From Candidatus Gastranaerophilales bacterium (lineage in GTDB: Bacteria > Cyanobacteriota > Vampirovibrionia > Gastranaerophilales > Gastranaerophilaceae), in assembly GCA_944326125.1 (NCBI GenBank), contig CALVCR010000051.1:1-36820 (forward strand): 36,820 bases of DNA, read 5' to 3'. Positions 36,619 to 36,820 of the stretch are shown in pieces. The position numbers were made by a program, and so were the translations under genes. Each line of letters starts with the position of its first letter. The first letter of the stretch is position 1. The notes beneath the pieces are model-generated. The model was not told the DNA's origin. It saw nothing but the letters and a program-made list of their open reading frames with translations, and searched no databases.

Positions 36619-36820
36619 ATGAATTTGAGGGTTTTAGTTTTATTATTAACATTTTTAACTATAGCAGGCAGCTGCTATGCGGAGCCTGCTGTTCAAGGCG
36701 GGGCGCAGCCTGCGGCTGCGCCCCCGGTAACAGTTCCTCAAAATATCAAATTTGAAGACTGTACAAAAATGTTTGCGGTTAATAAAGATAAATTATTTTA
36801 CCTGACATTAGGTGCAATTA
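36619..36820 (+). CDS. Secreted protein, N-terminal fragment
   Basis: An open frame from the ATG at 36619 runs off the window edge after 67 codons. It starts with a signal peptide (MNLRVLVLLLTFLTIAGSCYA), probably cleaved after A21 (a Cys at 19 makes lipoprotein processing conceivable). A short Ala/Pro/Gly linker (VQGGAQPAAAPPVTVPQ) then leads into NIKFEDCTKMFAVNKDKLFYLTL. The linker is encoded by a GC-rich palindrome unlike the rest. The Shine-Dalgarno is weak. Identity is unknown, but a periplasmic or surface protein is likely. Confidence 0.65.
   Translation, partial: MNLRVLVLLLTFLTIAGSCYAEPAVQGGAQPAAAPPVTVPQNIKFEDCTKMFAVNKDKLFYLTLGAI
36700..36724. repeat. 25-bp GC-rich palindrome in a secreted-protein gene
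   Basis: Arms GGGGCGCAGCC and GGCTGCGCCCC with loop TGC: an 11-bp perfect stem, all G/C-rich, encoding the Ala/Pro linker after the signal peptide. It resembles in style, not in sequence, the palindrome in priA. Confidence 0.9.

Overview
The window is AT-rich bacterial DNA in the standard genetic code, with Shine-Dalgarno sites before most genes and tight operons. It has flagellar rod genes, a full minC-minD-minE set, an MCE lipid-transport protein and an unlinked initiator tRNA with encoded CCA. Two small proteins carry an N-terminal P-(S/A)-F-Q motif that I associate with gut Gastranaerophilales (non-photosynthetic relatives of Cyanobacteria, Vampirovibrionia). That placement is an inference, not proven here.

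Positions 1-17.6 kb, nearly all on the minus strand, are a surface or flagellar glycan locus. Read in the direction of transcription it begins with two glycosyltransferase-type proteins and the sugar dehydratase legB. After a small opposing XRE regulator come a PseA/PtmG-type amidotransferase, the aminotransferase legC, a ketoacyl-synthase III / acyl carrier protein / short-chain reductase trio, a NeuD/PglD acyltransferase, legI, legG and ptmE. Together these predict a legionaminic-acid-type nonulosonic acid, with hints of N-acetimidoyl and hydroxyacyl decorations. The CMP-sugar synthetase legF closes the pathway.

A three-gene phosphonate cassette (982-5600) sits between ptmE and legF: a P-loop sulfotransferase-like protein, a cytidylyltransferase-PEP mutase fusion, and a phosphonopyruvate decarboxylase-alcohol dehydrogenase fusion. 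The expected product is CMP-activated 2-hydroxyethylphosphonate. The last 50 bases of ptmE are duplicated (48/50 identical) at the far end of the cassette and now form the C-terminus of the alcohol dehydrogenase. This is a clear scar of how the cassette arrived and a possible route for its loss. The phosphonate-nonulosonate combination is the most exciting system in the window.

Positions 17.8-18.25 kb hold a tRNA operon (Thr-TGT, Thr-GGT, Tyr-GTA) with a strong promoter. From 18.4 to 20.6 kb, on the plus strand, are four flagellar rod genes (two FlgF/FlgG-type, flgB, flgC), followed by a divergent prephenate dehydratase-like gene. From 21.5 to 27 kb, on the minus strand, are a hypothetical FQ-motif protein, the min operon (MinE with a long acidic tail), and an envelope cluster: a degenerate M48-like protein, a secreted protein and an MCE protein. 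From 27.0 to 28.65 kb, a GNAT gene and a MarR regulator diverge from one operator-promoter, and a cupin gene has its own operator. From 28.8 to 30.3 kb are pgi and initiator tRNA-Met.

Positions 30.4-30.63 kb hold a gene-free stretch with a 16-bp inverted repeat, CA-rich DNA with four AACCT motifs and an intrinsic terminator, possibly a small RNA. From 30.6 to 36 kb are priA and a large SF1 helicase-nuclease fusion in one transcription unit. priA contains a 36-bp perfect GC-rich palindrome. The end holds a glycine-zipper protein, a startless second copy, and a truncated secreted protein that carries another GC-rich palindrome.
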